Origin: Lysobacteraceae bacterium
Lineage (GTDB): Bacteria > Pseudomonadota > Gammaproteobacteria > Xanthomonadales > Rhodanobacteraceae
Assembly (NCBI GenBank): GCA_018970895.1
Contig: JAGWVM010000023.1
Location: 1-34,282 of the forward strand
Direction: 5' to 3'
Length of the DNA stretch: 34,282 nucleotides
In this document: positions 16,006 to 26,065 of the stretch, one piece after another
Numbering within the stretch: the stretch's first letter is position 1
Layout of the letters: each line of letters starts with the position of its first letter
Notes under the pieces: model-generated
Seen by the model: only the letters and a program-made list of their open reading frames with translations
What the model was told of the DNA's origin: nothing
The model's database searches: none
Program-made: the position numbers and the translations under genes

Positions 16006-17678
16006 CAGTATTCCTCGATCAGGCGCGCGGCCAGTTCGGCTGGCGTGCCGGAAAAATCGGCCAGGTGCTCGGCCATCACGCCACTGACCATGTCGGCGAA
16101 GTGCTCGCCCGGCGCGTCCTCGACCCAGATGCGGCCGCCCCTGTCGTGCACCGCCTGGCAACCGGCCACTGCGTCGTTGGCCTGGCCGGCGAACACGATG
16201 GCCAGCGCGTCCACGCCGAACACGTTGGCCACCGCGGTGAACGTGGCGTCGACCGAAGGCGTGGCCGCCGGGGTACCCGGGGCCGGCTTGAGCTCCATGC
16301 GCCCGTCGCGGGTGACGCGCAGCTGCTGATCAGCCGGCACCACGATCACCTCGCCGTGTCGTGCCAGCTCGCCCTGGGCTGCCGCACGCACCCGCAGGCC
16401 GCACGCGGACGAGAGTGTGCGCACGAGCTCCTCGACCGGCCGGTCGCCCTGGTGCTGGACGTGTACGAGGGTGGCGCGCATGCCGGGCGGCAGCACCGAG
16501 AGGAAAGTCTGCACGGACGCACTGCTGCCGAAGGTGGCACCGACCAGCACCACCCGCGACAGCCCGCCACTGAGCTCCTCGAGCATCATCTCGCCGCCAC
16601 CGACCGGTTCGTAGGGACGCGGCGCGACGGCCTCTTCCATCGACACCAGCTCGAGCGACATGAACGGCTCGGAGGCCGGCGCCTGCACCTCCGCTTCCGG
16701 GGCGAGAAAGTCGAGCGGATTGACCTTTTCGATGCCGAACTCCTGCGCGGAAGGGCGCGGGGGCGCGGAAGCGGGGACCGCGGCGGGCAGGTCCCCGTCA
16801 TCGACCAGCGACCAGCCATCGGTCCGCTGGAACAGCGCTTCGGCCGCGGCGGGCGACTGAACCGGGCCGGGAGGCGGTGGCAGGTCCTCATCCCGGTCGG
16901 CCAGGCGCAGCACGTCCTCGATCAGGTCATCGTCGACATCCGCGGTGGCGGGCGCACGCGGCGGGGCAGGGGCCGCCGTGTCGTCGGCGCGCGGGCTTCC
17001 GGCCGAAGCGTCGGTGAAGTTGCCGTCGTAGAGGGGAGGATGAGCGGGCGTGTCGAGCAGCAGTTCGTCGAGCTCGAAATCGTCCATGTCATCGGCAAGG
17101 TCGCCAGCAGGCGAGGCCGGCAGGGCCACCGCGGAGGCGTCCTCGGACGATTCGCCGGGCAGCGGATCGCCGGAGAGCAGGGCCTCGAGCTCGGCCTCCA
17201 GCGACTCCGATTCGGCCGCGACCTCGGCGTCGTGCACGCTCGGCGCGGGCTCCGGATCCGATGCGGCCTCCACCATGTCGCTGCCGGACCGCTGCATGGC
17301 GGCATCGCCGGCGGGAACGGCATCGATCGGCCGCGGTGGATCGACATCCGCGCTGGCCAGCACCTTGGCCGCCAGATGGCGCGCCCACCGGGCGCGGGCC
17401 CAGCCATCCAGCGAGCGGCTGGACTCGGCCTCGTTGAACACGACCCGGGGATGGTCGCCGTCGATGGCGGCATCCAGCCGGTCCATGATCTCGTCGATGT
17501 CGTCGCCGAGGTTGATCACGACCACGTCGGCGCCGACGCGATCGATCAGGCCGCGGTCAAGCTCGGCAGGCCCGCCCTCGTGGACGATTCGCGCGCCGCG
17601 CTCGACCAGCACCTCGCGCAACAGCGCACCGAGATCCGTGTCGTCGAAGAGCAGGACGACGGCCGTGCCTTCAGCCAT
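16005..17678 (-). CDS. chpB: CheB-like protein ChpB with altered active site
   Basis: This 557-residue protein has a receiver-like N-terminus (1-about 125), a long acidic Ala/Pro/Asp-rich linker (about 140-370) and a CheB methylesterase-like C-terminal domain (about 376-557). CheB enzymes remove methyl groups from chemoreceptor glutamates with a Ser-His-Asp triad. Here the expected His409 (VQHQ) and Asp502 (QANDAVAG) are present, but the nucleophile site reads VGATFGSS, with Thr382 where CheB has Ser in GAS(T/L)GG. In the receiver part the phospho-acceptor position appears to be Asn56 (VVVINLG). The protein may therefore be inactive or unphosphorylated. ATG 17678 overlaps the chpA stop by 8 bp. 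Confidence 0.88.
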   Translation of the reverse strand: MAEGTAVVLLFDDTDLGALLREVLVERGARIVHEGGPAELDRGLIDRVGADVVVINLGDDIDEIMDRLDAAIDGDHPRVVFNEAESSRSLDGWARARWARHLAAKVLASADVDPPRPIDAVPAGDAAMQRSGSDMVEAASDPEPAPSVHDAEVAAESESLEAELEALLSGDPLPGESSEDASAVALPASPAGDLADDMDDFELDELLLDTPAHPPLYDGNFTDASAGSPRADDTAAPAPPRAPATADVDDDLIEDVLRLADRDEDLPPPPGPVQSPAAAEALFQRTDGWSLVDDGDLPAAVPASAPPRPSAQEFGIEKVNPLDFLAPEAEVQAPASEPFMSLELVSMEEAVAPRPYEPVGGGEMMLEELSGGLSRVVLVGATFGSSASVQTFLSVLPPGMRATLVHVQHQGDRPVEELVRTLSSACGLRVRAAAQGELARHGEVIVVPADQQLRVTRDGRMELKPAPGTPAATPSVDATFTAVANVFGVDALAIVFAGQANDAVAGCQAVHDRGGRIWVEDAPGEHFADMVSGVMAEHLADFSGTPAELAARLIEEY

Positions 17679-20600
17679 TGGCAAGCTCCATCGCCTTCTG
17701 CTCGAGCACTTCGCCGATCTGCGCGAGCAGCTCGGCCTCCTGATAGGGCTTGCCGAGGTAGCGGCTGACGCCGATATCGAACGCACGCTGGCGGTGCTTT
17801 TCGCCGGTACGCGAGGTGATCATGATGATCGGCACCTCGCGCAGGCGCGGATCGGCCTTCATCCGCTCGGCCAGCTCGTAGCCGTCCATCCGCGGCATCT
17901 CGATGTCCAGCAGCATCAGGTCGGGCACGCGCTGCTCGTGCAGCTTCTCCAGCGCATCGACGCCGTCCTTCGCCGTATTGACCTCGTAGTCGTGACGCTC
18001 CAGCACGCGACCGGTGACCTTGCGCATGGTGATCGAGTCGTCCACCACCATCACCAGCGGCTTGGTGCGGACCTCCTCCACGACCGGGGCCAGCACCGGG
18101 GCGAGGCCCTCGGCGAGGCGCTGCTCGCGGCGGGCGATGCCGTGGCGGACCAGCGGCGGCAGGTCGAGAATCATCAGCACCGAACCATCGCCCATGATGG
18201 TGGCACCGAGCAGGCCCGGCACCGAACTCACCTGCGGGCCGACCGACTTGACCACGATCTCGCGCGAGCCGATCACTTCGTCGATGCGGATGGCGGCGCG
18301 CAGGTCACCGGCGCGCGTCAGCAGCAGCGGCAGCTGCGGCTCGTCCGCGGCGTAGCTGGACGGCAGGCCGAGCAGCTCGGCGAGGTCGTGGATGCCGTAG
18401 TCCTCGCCGCCGTGCAGGAACGAGGGCTCGTCCGCGGCCAGGTGGATCGCCAGCTCGTCCGGGGTGATGCGGGCCACTCCCTGTACCGAGGTCATCGGGA
18501 TCGCGAAGGTGGACTCCCCGATGCGCACCAGGATCGCCTGGGTCACCGCGAGGGTGAACGGCAGGCGCAGCACGAACGTGGTGCCCCTGCCTTCCTGCGA
18601 TTCGATCGAGAGCGAACCGCCGAGCTGCTTGATCTCGTTGGCCACCACGTCCATGCCCACGCCGCGGCCGGCCAGCTGGGTCACCGCACTGGCGGTGGAG
18701 AAGCCCGGCTGGGTGATCAGGGCGAGCAGCTGGTCGTCGCTGGGCCTGGCCTCGGCGCGCAGCATGCCGCGCTCCACACCACGCTTGCGGATCGCCTCGC
18801 GGTTCAGGCCGCGGCCGTCGTCGGTGACGCGGATGACCACCTCGGTCGCCTCGCGCGCCACGCGGATGCGTACCGCACCCTCCTCCGGCTTGCCTGCCTT
18901 GCGGCGGTCATCGGGGGATTCGATGCCATGGGCGATCGCGTTGCGCAGCATGTGCTCGAACGGCGCCTTGATGCGGTCGAGCAGGTTGCGGTCCATTTCG
19001 CCGTGCGCGCCCTCCACGAACAGCTGGGCGCGCTTGCCTTCCTCCTGCGCCGCCTGACGCAGGGTACGGCGCAGGTTCGGCACCATCGTGTCGAACGGCA
19101 GCATGCGGGTGCGCAGCAGGCCCTCCTGCAGATCGGCGCTGACGCGCGACTGCTGGATCAGCAGCGTCTCGGACTGGCGGGTCAGCTCGTCCAGCATGCC
19201 CTGGATCGACACCAGGTCGGAGACCGACTCGGCCAGCGCACGCGAGTACTGCTGCAGCTGCGAGAAACGGTCCAGCTCGAGCGGATCGAACACGCCGATC
19301 CCGGCCTCGCGGTGCTCGCGCTGGAAGCGGGCGATGATCTGCGCCTCGGTCTCGATCTCCAGCATGCGCAGCTGGCTGCGCAGACGCGACACGGTCTGCT
19401 CCAGCTCGACCAGGTTGAAGCGGTAACCGGCGACCTGCTGCTCCAGCCGCGAACGATAGATCGCCACCTCGCCGGCGTGGTTCACCAGGTTGTCGAGCAG
19501 GTCGGCGCGGACGCGGATCTGCTCCTGCGGCGAACGCGCCTCGTCGAAACCCTCCGCCGCCGCGTCAGACAGCAGTTCGGGCAGCTTCGCCGTGGCGGAT
19601 TCGACCGGGACGGCCGCCGACGGCGCCGTCGCCAGCGGTGCCGGGGCGATGTCCTCGTCGTGATCGACCAGGGCTTCCTCGCCGGCGAGTGCCAGCAGCT
19701 GGTTGATCAGCTCCTGCGGGTAGCGGATGCCCTTGTTCTGGCCGATGCGCTGGACCAGCGCATGCAGCTGGTCGAAGCCGCCCTCCAGTGCGCCGATGAG
19801 CGTCGCGGTCTGGTCCGGTTCGCCGCTGATCGGCTGCTCGAGCAGGGTCTCGATCGCGTGCGACAGGTCACCTACCGGGACGAAACCGGCAATGCGTGCC
19901 CCTCCCTTCAGCGTGTGCAGATCGCGCTGCAGCACCGGCACCTGGGCCAGGTCCGCCGGGTCCGCGCGCCAGGCAGCCAGCGCTCCGTCGGCGTGGTCGA
20001 GGATCTCCCGTGCCTCTTCGGTGAACACCTCCAGCAGGTCGGGGTCGATGTCGCCACGCCAGACCTCGCCGGTCTCGTCCTCCGCCGCGGCGGAAACGGC
20101 TTCGGCATCGGCTGGCATGGCGGCGGCCGGGGCATGCGCTTGATCTTCGACGGGCGCGTCGATCCGGGCTTCGTCGTGCGCGCCGACCGCGGCGTCGGCA
20201 GCCGTCTCGGCATCGGCGGTGCTGGCCGCCGCGGCATCTGGCTCAGCTACGCCTTCCGCAGCTGGCCCGGCGTCGGCTTCGGCAGGAGCTTCCGCATCCA
20301 CGTCCGGAGCGATCGCCGGCTCGGCCGGGGCCGTTGCGTCAGTCAGGTGGTCGCCATCGCCGGTGGCTCCCGTTGCATCCGGAATCGCCTCGGCGGCGAC
20401 CGCGCGCGACTCCGGCTCTTCAGACGACTCCGGCGCGGGGACGATCGAGGGATGCCCATGCATCGCATCGTCCGTTCCGGCGGCGGGCGTTTCCCGGGCG
20501 GCGTCGTCACGCGTCGACGACTCGACAGGCCGATCCTCGACGGGAACGTCGGCCGGCGTGACCTCCCCGGTCGCGGAGACCTGCTGATCCGGAGCCTCGG

Positions 20601-23600
20601 GGCTCGCACCCGGGCTGCCCTCGCCGAACTCGCGGCCATCGACCAGCCCGGCGAACAGCGCCGCGAACTCGGCCTCGTCGACAGGCGGGTGCGCCACCGG
20701 ACGATCGTCGGATGCGGGAGCCTGCACACGCGGATCGAAGGCGTTCAGCGCCTCGAGCATTTCGCTGGCCAGCTGGCTGTGCGCGGCATCCTCGCGCTCC
20801 TGCTCCAGCCGCGCCTCTTCTTCGGCTGCGCGGGCCGCGGCCGCTTCGTCCGGTGCCCCGGCGTCGCTGTCCTGCTCGCCTTCGTTGGCGTCGAACACCG
20901 CGTGGGCCACCTGCGGCTCGGGTTGCGTGTCGCGCAGCTCGGTGATGCGGGCAATCAGCGCGCCGCAATCGGGGAGCTGGGGCTCGGCCGCGTCGAACTG
21001 GGCCATGACCTGGCCAACCACGTCCGCCGACTGGGACAGCAGGTGCACGCCCTCGGACGAGAGCGGCACGCGTGCAGCACGCAAGCGCTTCAGCAGGCTC
21101 TCCAGCGGCGAGAGCAGCTGGGTGAGCATCGGGATATCGACCATGGCGATGGCGCCGTGCAACGTATGCACCGCGCGCAGCAGGCCGTCCTCCACGCGCA
21201 TCTCGTCGGTGCTGCGGCTAATGTAGGAACGGATCGTCTGCAGGTACTGCGCGACCTCGCTGCGCAGGATCTCCAGCAGCACCGAGTCCACCGGCGGCAA
21301 GACCGGCATCGGGATGATCTCGGACGGCTCGGTCGCCGGCGCCGGGGTCTCCGGCAGCTGGGCCAGGGTCGCCTGGGGCACTTCACCGGCAGCCACCTCG
21401 GCACGCGGGACGCGACGACGCACCACGCGGCGCACCGTCTCGCTGCCAACAGCCAGCAGTGCATCCACGTCGGGGCGCTCACCCGCGGCGACCTGGTCGG
21501 CTGCCTGCATGATGCCGCTCAGTGGTGCCGACGGGGCGCCGTCGCCGCGCAGGGCCGCATGCAGCTGCGGCAGCGCTTCGATGGCGCGCCGCACGACCGC
21601 GCGCACACCGTCGTGCGGTTCGACCGTATGGTCGAGCACGCGGTTCAGCATGTTCTCGACACGCCACGCGAATTCGCCCAGCACGCTGGCACCGACAAGC
21701 CGACCCGACCCCTTGAGGGTGTGGAACGAGCGGCGTACCGGAGTGAGCGCGGCGATCTGCTCCGGATCGGCCAGCCACGCCTGTTCGGCCTGGTGCAGGT
21801 TGTCGATCTCTTCCTGCATTTCCTCCAGGAAGATGTCACGGATGTCGTCGTCGATGCCGTCGGTGGAAGCCTGGAATCCGGCCGTCGCGGCGAGCGGATC
21901 CACCACTGGCCGCTGCTCGACGACCTCTTCCTCGATCTCGACCCAGTCATCGTCGGCCGTGGCGGGCTCGGGAGCCGGCGGTTCGCCGGTTTCGGCCAGT
22001 CGCAGGCCGGCGACGTCGGACTCCTGCTCGGGCGGCGCGGACGGCTCACCGATAAACAACGCGGCGAGGTCTTCGCCTTCGGCCAGGCTCACCGGCTCGG
22101 ACAGGGCCGGCTGGGCAGCCAGTTCTTCGTCCAGACCCGCCAGCGCCGACGGCACCTCGTCCGCGGCGCGGACACCGGCTTCCGGCGCGGTTCCGGGAGC
22201 GGGTGCTTCAGCGGCCAGCGGCTGGCGCGCCGGAGGTACCGGCCAGTAGCCGAGCATCTGCAGGCTGTGCTCGGCAACATCCAGGATGTGCTCGAGACCG
22301 CCGCGGTGCTCGCGGGCGGCCTCCAGGTAATACTCCAACGCGGCCAGCGCATCGGCCAGATGATCCATCTGCGAACTGCCGGGCACGCGGCGATCGACCA
22401 GCAATTCATTGCCGATGAAGCGACCGATGCCCTCGGCCAGTTCGGCCGGGCGACTGCTGGCGAGCATGCGCAGCGCACCGGCCACTTCGTCCATCTGCGT
22501 CGGCGCATCGGCGAGATGCTCGTGCTGCCAGCCCGACTCGACGAATCCGACGATCGCGTCCTTGACGCGCGTGGTGTTGGCGGTGGCCTCCTGCATCAGG
22601 GTCGACAGGATGTGGCGGGCCTCGCTGCGCGGCAGCGTCGGCGCCGCCTGGGCATCGGAGGCGAGCTCTTCCTCGCTGCTGCCGAGACTCTCGATGTGGT
22701 CGTCCAGCGACGCCTCGACGTACAGCAGCGCGCCGGCCACGTCCAGCAGGGTCTCGTCCTCGGGCGAGCGCATACGGCTGGCGATTTCCTCCAGCACGCG
22801 ACGCTGCTCGTTGACCACCCGACGTGGCACGGTCAGGGCAAGCATGCCCAGCGTGTCGCCGACGCGCTCGAGCACTTCGCTCTGGGCGGCCAATTGCGAC
22901 GGATCGGCATCCGGCTGGCGAAGGAACAGGTCCAGCGCCTCCTTCACGCGCAGCAGGTCGTCCTTGAGCGCGCGCGACACCGAATCGAGCAACGCGCGGT
23001 TGTGGCCGGCCATCGAACCGCGGGCGTGCTCGAGCTCGGCGACGTCCGGCAGCAGGCTGTCCAGTGCGTAGGTCTTGCGCAGCAGGTCCATCTGCGGGCT
23101 GCGCTGCTTGGCCTGGGCGACGATGAAAAGCAGCTTGCGCGCGAGATCGTCGGCGTCGCCGCCGCGCAGGCTCTCCTCGCCGTACTCCAGCATCTGCCGG
23201 ATGCTGCGGTCGACCTTTCCGATGAGCTGGCGGACTTCTCCCGTCTGCTCCTTCAGGCACCCCTGCTCCAGTCCCTCCACCGTGCCGGCGGCAATCCACC
23301 AGAGGCGGCGCCCGGCGGTGCTGTGGCAGCAACCGGTGATGGCGTTGAGGGTGTCGCGCATGCCCTGCAGCTGCTGCGCAGGGCTCTGCCCGCGGAACCA
23401 GCCCAGCAGCTGCTGCTGGAAGCGCAGGCGAAGGTCGCCCACCCGGCTTCGCAGGGTCTGAGCCTGGACTTCGCTCACCGCGGGCGGCGCCTCGGGCGGC
23501 AGCGGATTGTCCAGGCGCGGATTGAACAGCGCGACCTCGGTCAGCGCGGCCATCTTGCGGCTGGCGCGAAGGTCGTTAAGCAACGGCAGCAGCACTACCG

Positions 23601-23946
23601 GCACGTCGCGGTGACCGCTGGACAGGCGTTCGAGGTAGTCCGGCAACTGCATCAGGCCGCGCATCAGCGCGGCATAGGCTTCCTCGCGCTCGGCGACGTG
23701 GTCCTCGAGCAGCGCGATGGAAAGCGACTCCATCTCGTCGGCAACCATCGCCGCGCCGTAGAGCTCGACCATCTGCAGCGTACCGTGCACCTGGTGCAGG
23801 CTGTCCGCACACGAACGCATGGCGTCGCGGTTGCCCGGGTTGTCGACGTAGGACTCCAGCGCGTCGCGCGCTGCGGCGAGCGTGTCGTCAAGCTCGGGCT
23901 TGACCCACTGCAGGGTGGTGAAATCGATGTGGTCTTGAAGTCTCAT
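17671..23946 (-). CDS. chpA: ChpA (PilL) hybrid CheA-type histidine kinase
   Basis: This 2091-residue kinase is the core of the Pil-Chp system that controls type IV pilus activity. From the N-terminus: a FimL-like region with an atypical HPt (His54, QVHGTLQ), degenerate helical phosphotransfer-like domains to about 600, a canonical HPt (His742, FHTLKGSG), an HPt with HTLHG (His927), an Ala/Glu/Pro-rich linker (about 1020-1310), a canonical HPt (His1344, LHTLKGGA), the CheA dimerisation region (about 1480-1640), an HATPase (N box HMLRNAIAHG near 1665; DDGRGL near 1708), a CheW-like domain (about 1830-1950) and a receiver with phospho-Asp2014 in LLDIEMP. P. aeruginosa ChpA has about 2470 residues and eight phosphotransfer domains, so this is a shorter version. 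Start ATG 23946 follows a GAGAGGGG Shine-Dalgarno. Confidence 0.95.
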   Translation of the reverse strand: MRLQDHIDFTTLQWVKPELDDTLAAARDALESYVDNPGNRDAMRSCADSLHQVHGTLQMVELYGAAMVADEMESLSIALLEDHVAEREEAYAALMRGLMQLPDYLERLSSGHRDVPVVLLPLLNDLRASRKMAALTEVALFNPRLDNPLPPEAPPAVSEVQAQTLRSRVGDLRLRFQQQLLGWFRGQSPAQQLQGMRDTLNAITGCCHSTAGRRLWWIAAGTVEGLEQGCLKEQTGEVRQLIGKVDRSIRQMLEYGEESLRGGDADDLARKLLFIVAQAKQRSPQMDLLRKTYALDSLLPDVAELEHARGSMAGHNRALLDSVSRALKDDLLRVKEALDLFLRQPDADPSQLAAQSEVLERVGDTLGMLALTVPRRVVNEQRRVLEEIASRMRSPEDETLLDVAGALLYVEASLDDHIESLGSSEEELASDAQAAPTLPRSEARHILSTLMQEATANTTRVKDAIVGFVESGWQHEHLADAPTQMDEVAGALRMLASSRPAELAEGIGRFIGNELLVDRRVPGSSQMDHLADALAALEYYLEAAREHRGGLEHILDVAEHSLQMLGYWPVPPARQPLAAEAPAPGTAPEAGVRAADEVPSALAGLDEELAAQPALSEPVSLAEGEDLAALFIGEPSAPPEQESDVAGLRLAETGEPPAPEPATADDDWVEIEEEVVEQRPVVDPLAATAGFQASTDGIDDDIRDIFLEEMQEEIDNLHQAEQAWLADPEQIAALTPVRRSFHTLKGSGRLVGASVLGEFAWRVENMLNRVLDHTVEPHDGVRAVVRRAIEALPQLHAALRGDGAPSAPLSGIMQAADQVAAGERPDVDALLAVGSETVRRVVRRRVPRAEVAAGEVPQATLAQLPETPAPATEPSEIIPMPVLPPVDSVLLEILRSEVAQYLQTIRSYISRSTDEMRVEDGLLRAVHTLHGAIAMVDIPMLTQLLSPLESLLKRLRAARVPLSSEGVHLLSQSADVVGQVMAQFDAAEPQLPDCGALIARITELRDTQPEPQVAHAVFDANEGEQDSDAGAPDEAAAARAAEEEARLEQEREDAAHSQLASEMLEALNAFDPRVQAPASDDRPVAHPPVDEAEFAALFAGLVDGREFGEGSPGASPEAPDQQVSATGEVTPADVPVEDRPVESSTRDDAARETPAAGTDDAMHGHPSIVPAPESSEEPESRAVAAEAIPDATGATGDGDHLTDATAPAEPAIAPDVDAEAPAEADAGPAAEGVAEPDAAAASTADAETAADAAVGAHDEARIDAPVEDQAHAPAAAMPADAEAVSAAAEDETGEVWRGDIDPDLLEVFTEEAREILDHADGALAAWRADPADLAQVPVLQRDLHTLKGGARIAGFVPVGDLSHAIETLLEQPISGEPDQTATLIGALEGGFDQLHALVQRIGQNKGIRYPQELINQLLALAGEEALVDHDEDIAPAPLATAPSAAVPVESATAKLPELLSDAAAEGFDEARSPQEQIRVRADLLDNLVNHAGEVAIYRSRLEQQVAGYRFNLVELEQTVSRLRSQLRMLEIETEAQIIARFQREHREAGIGVFDPLELDRFSQLQQYSRALAESVSDLVSIQGMLDELTRQSETLLIQQSRVSADLQEGLLRTRMLPFDTMVPNLRRTLRQAAQEEGKRAQLFVEGAHGEMDRNLLDRIKAPFEHMLRNAIAHGIESPDDRRKAGKPEEGAVRIRVAREATEVVIRVTDDGRGLNREAIRKRGVERGMLRAEARPSDDQLLALITQPGFSTASAVTQLAGRGVGMDVVANEIKQLGGSLSIESQEGRGTTFVLRLPFTLAVTQAILVRIGESTFAIPMTSVQGVARITPDELAIHLAADEPSFLHGGEDYGIHDLAELLGLPSSYAADEPQLPLLLTRAGDLRAAIRIDEVIGSREIVVKSVGPQVSSVPGLLGATIMGDGSVLMILDLPPLVRHGIARREQRLAEGLAPVLAPVVEEVRTKPLVMVVDDSITMRKVTGRVLERHDYEVNTAKDGVDALEKLHEQRVPDLMLLDIEMPRMDGYELAERMKADPRLREVPIIMITSRTGEKHRQRAFDIGVSRYLGKPYQEAELLAQIGEVLEQKAMELANG

Positions 23947-23981
23947 GCGCCCCTCTCTGCGGCTGCGCCTTAAGGCATAGC

Positions 23982-23998
23982 GCAACCGGCGAGGTTGC
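23982..23998. repeat. Small hairpin between pilJ and chpA
   Basis: GCAACC, loop GGCGA, GGTTGC form a perfect 6-bp stem in the 73-nt gap between pilJ and chpA, where Pseudomonas carries pilK. The gap also contains the 10-bp palindrome GCCTTAAGGC. The hairpin could set the relative expression of pilJ and chpA; it lacks a U-run. Confidence 0.4.
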
Positions 23999-24019
23999 CC
24001 CCTGTCGTGAATGCCTGAA

Positions 24020-26050
24020 TCAACCCGGCAGCTTGAAGTGCGCCACCGAGCGGCGCAGATCGCTCGCCAACTGCGCCAGGTAACCGATCGAATCGGCGGT
24101 CTGGCTGGCACCCTGCGACGTCTGCGAGGTGATTTCCTGGATCGCGTTCATCGACTGGGAGATGTCGGTCGCCGCCGCGGACTGCTCTCGCGCCGCGGTG
24201 GAGATGTTCTGAATCAGTGCCGAAAGGTCGTGAGACACGCGCTCGATATCGCCCAGCGCGCTGCCGGCATCCTCGGCCTTGCGGGCACCGGACACCACCT
24301 CGGCGGTGGTCTGTTCCATCGAACTGACCGCCTCGTTGGTGTCGGACTGAATCGCCTGCACCAGCGTCTCGATGCGCTTGGTCGCGCTGGCCGAGCGCTC
24401 GGCGAGACGCTGCACTTCGTCCGCCACCACCGCGAAGCCTCGGCCGGCCTCGCCCGCCGAGGCCGCCTGGATCGCCGCGTTGAGCGCCAGGATGTTGGTC
24501 TGCTCGGCAATGTCGTTGATCAGTTCCACGATCGAGCCGATTTCCTGTGACGACTCGCCCAGCCGCTTGATGCGCTTGGAGGTTTCCTGGATCTGGTCGC
24601 GGATCGAGTCCATCCCCGAGATCGTCTCGCGCACCACCTCGGCGCCGCGCGAGGCGATCTGCACCGAGCGCTCGGCCACTTCGGCCGATTCGGCCGAGTC
24701 CTTCGACACGCCGTCCATCAGGCTGGCGATCTCGTTGATCGCCGAGGTCGCGCTGCTGATCCGCTGGGCCTGGGCCTGGGCCGACTCGGCCAGGTGGCGG
24801 GCGGTGGTCTGGGTTTCCTGCGCCGACGAGGACACCTGCTCGGAGGTCTCGTTGATGGTGGTCACCAGGGTGCGCAACTCGTCGATGGCGTAGTTCACCG
24901 AGTCGGCGATCGCGCCGGTGATGTCCTCCGAGACCGTCGTCTTCACGGTCAGGTCGCCTTCCGCGAGCGAGCCCATTTCGTCCAGCAGGCGCATGATCGC
25001 CTCCTGGTTGCGCTGGTTCAGCTCGGCCGAATCCTGGAAGCGCCGGCGCTGGTCGCGCACCAGCTGGAACACCAGCAGCAGGGCGAAGGCGACGGTGCCG
25101 ATGGCACCGAAGATGCCCCACCACAGGTTCGGGAACAGCCGGCGCAGCGGCAGCTTGCCGATCTGGTCGGCCAGCTCGTTGGCGCGCAGCAGCACGTTCT
25201 GCGAATCCAGCGAGGCCTGGTTGCCGGCGTTCTTCACGTCGATGATGTTGCCCGCCGCCGACACCAGCTTGGAGACCGGGTCCTGCAGCTGGGTCCAGCT
25301 GTCGAGCATGCCCTTGAGGATCTTCTGCGCATTGGCGTCGTTCATCGCCCGGATGCCGGCGGCGCTGTCGCCCGTCAGCAGGCCGTTGAGCACGGTGCCG
25401 TAGAGCTGGGCGTCGCGGGCCAGGCCATCGGCCGCCGACTGCGCGCTGTCGCCACCCTGCAGGATCTCCTGCACGCGGCGGATCATGCGGTCGGCCACCA
25501 GCATCTGGCGCGAGGAGCCGAGCATCTGGTCGGCGCTGCCGTTGCGCTGCTGGAGAATGTTGACCACCTGCTCGGTACTCGAGTTGAGCAGGGGGATCTG
25601 CTTGGAGAGCGTGTCGGCACGGCTGGCCGAATCGAGCACTACCGCCTTGTTCGAGAGGATCTTGCCGATATCGCCGTCCAGCTGCGACCAGGCGTTCTGC
25701 AGCGCGGTCACCGCGCGCCCCGCCGGCGAGGCGTTGTTGTCGGCGTACGGCTGCATGCCACCGGCCGGATCGCCCTTGGCCAGGTGCTGCACCGCCGAAT
25801 CGATGGCGTTGCGCGTGCTGGCAAGCTCCCGGAAGGAGTTGACGTTGCCGTCGGCGGACTCGATGGCGTATTTGGCGGTCTGCTGCGAGAGCACCTGGAT
25901 CTGGGTGGTCAGCCCGACCGCCTGCCGATCCTCGGCGTTCTTCTGGTTGAGCAGCACGAAGTCCACCGCCGCCAAACCGATCGAGACCAGCAGCAGAACG
26001 ATCAGGCCGGTATAGCCGCGTTCCTTGCCGATGCCCCCTGTAGTGCTCAT
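24020..26050 (-). CDS. pilJ: Twitching motility methyl-accepting chemotaxis protein PilJ
   Basis: This 676-residue chemoreceptor matches P. aeruginosa PilJ (682). It has a first membrane helix (about 17-39), a periplasmic helical sensor with duplicated PilJ-type modules (about 40-305), a second helix (about 309-332), a HAMP-like linker and a long cytoplasmic coiled coil. The hairpin tip carries the invariant MCP core: segments [16 protein letters not shown] and [14 protein letters not shown] near residue 520. Methylation-region patterns (for example [13 protein letters not shown]) are present. There is no C-terminal CheR/CheB-binding pentapeptide; the end is FKLPG. The start is at ATG 26050, with GAAGGGTGAGG upstream. 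In the family PilJ binds major pilin and signals surface contact to ChpA through PilI. Confidence 0.95.
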   Translation of the reverse strand: MSTTGGIGKERGYTGLIVLLLVSIGLAAVDFVLLNQKNAEDRQAVGLTTQIQVLSQQTAKYAIESADGNVNSFRELASTRNAIDSAVQHLAKGDPAGGMQPYADNNASPAGRAVTALQNAWSQLDGDIGKILSNKAVVLDSASRADTLSKQIPLLNSSTEQVVNILQQRNGSADQMLGSSRQMLVADRMIRRVQEILQGGDSAQSAADGLARDAQLYGTVLNGLLTGDSAAGIRAMNDANAQKILKGMLDSWTQLQDPVSKLVSAAGNIIDVKNAGNQASLDSQNVLLRANELADQIGKLPLRRLFPNLWWGIFGAIGTVAFALLLVFQLVRDQRRRFQDSAELNQRNQEAIMRLLDEMGSLAEGDLTVKTTVSEDITGAIADSVNYAIDELRTLVTTINETSEQVSSSAQETQTTARHLAESAQAQAQRISSATSAINEIASLMDGVSKDSAESAEVAERSVQIASRGAEVVRETISGMDSIRDQIQETSKRIKRLGESSQEIGSIVELINDIAEQTNILALNAAIQAASAGEAGRGFAVVADEVQRLAERSASATKRIETLVQAIQSDTNEAVSSMEQTTAEVVSGARKAEDAGSALGDIERVSHDLSALIQNISTAAREQSAAATDISQSMNAIQEITSQTSQGASQTADSIGYLAQLASDLRRSVAHFKLPG

Positions 26051-26065
26051 GTTCACCTCACCCTT

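Noticed and set aside
17050..23973. A 2307-codon open frame on the plus strand antisense to chpA and chpB
   Set aside because: It is a by-product of the high GC content and codon use of the real minus-strand genes; its protein is rich in Arg/His/Gln with no domain, and chpA matches a known family along its length.
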